Source: Planctomycetota bacterium (lineage in GTDB: Bacteria; Planctomycetota; UBA1135; GCA-002686595). Taken from it: a stretch of 5,777 bases of DNA. Made by a program: the position numbers and the translations under genes. The notes below the pieces were generated by a model. That model was not told the DNA's origin and made no database searches. It worked only from the letters and a program-made list of their open reading frames with translations. This document shows, one piece after another, positions 5,557-5,777 of this stretch (position 1 is its first letter; each line of letters opens with the position of its first letter). The stretch covers positions 1 to 5,777 of the forward strand of contig JAPKBY010000131.1 of the NCBI GenBank assembly GCA_028823185.1, written 5' to 3'.

Positions 5557-5777
5557 ATGAGTCTCATCAACTTCATCTCGTCTTCTGAGACGTCTAATCA
5601 CTTGGTTCAGGCCAGCTATATGCTGGCAGCGCTGCTCTTCATCCTCGGGATCAAGCGGCTGTCTAGAGTCCGCACCGCCCAGAGCGGCAACCAGGTCGCG
5701 GGCATCGCGATGCTGATCGCTGTTGTCGTGACGGTCTGGCATCTCTTGGGAGGCGGCTTCGACTACAGAGTCCTCGG
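5557..5777 (+). CDS. pntB: Proton-translocating NAD(P) transhydrogenase beta subunit, N-terminal fragment
   Basis: This is the first 73 codons of PntB, which carries most of the membrane channel and the C-terminal NADP(H)-binding domain; that domain lies beyond the window. The visible part matches the family opening: LVQASYMLAALLFILGIKRLS (16-36; membrane helix about 18-33), then TAQSGNQVAGIAMLIAVV (40-57), entering a second helix that runs to about residue 64. The gene follows pntAB after a 3-base gap, completing the order pntAA-pntAB-pntB. It is cut by the window edge, not by mutation; no frameshift or stop is seen up to position 5777. Confidence 0.93.
   Translation, partial: MSLINFISSSETSNHLVQASYMLAALLFILGIKRLSRVRTAQSGNQVAGIAMLIAVVVTVWHLLGGGFDYRVL

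Overview
This 5.8 kb window is moderately GC-rich, gene-dense bacterial DNA with six protein-coding genes, two of them cut by the window edges. A eukaryotic-type Ser/Thr kinase with TolB-like and TPR regions, a multi-S1-domain protein ending in a GTDLGELLK-like tail, and a three-gene proton-translocating transhydrogenase together suggest a Myxococcota-type (former deltaproteobacterial) chromosome. This is inferred from gene character only; there is no rRNA or other marker gene. I found no tRNA, rRNA, insertion sequence, CRISPR array, phage or plasmid signature.

Layout. (1) Positions 1-933, plus strand: the 3' part of a gene for an S1-repeat RNA-binding protein. (2) Positions 942-3889, minus strand: a probable two-gene operon transcribed right to left. 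The first gene is a 707-residue Ser/Thr kinase with a TolB-like middle region and C-terminal TPRs. The second, 14 bases downstream, is a 269-residue DEDDh 3'-5' exonuclease with a C-terminal WYL-like module. The exonuclease gene and the S1 gene converge with only 8 bases between their stop codons. (3) Positions 3890-4090: a divergent intergenic region of about 200 bases. It must hold the start signals for both the kinase operon and the pnt operon, and it contains several short palindromes. (4) Positions 4091 to the end, plus strand: pntAA-pntAB-pntB, the split-subunit form of the proton-translocating NAD(P) transhydrogenase. The first two genes overlap by four bases and pntB runs off the right edge.

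How the genes work together. The pnt genes form one membrane enzyme that uses the proton-motive force to move hydride from NADH to NADP+, supplying NADPH. The kinase and exonuclease are probably co-transcribed, but no shared pathway can be read from the sequence. The S1 protein is probably a translation or RNA-associated factor unrelated to its neighbours. I see no clear defence island or new multi-gene system. The least ordinary items are the exonuclease-WYL fusion, the kinase-TolB-TPR architecture, their tight pairing, and the structured, Shine-Dalgarno-poor leader of the kinase gene.
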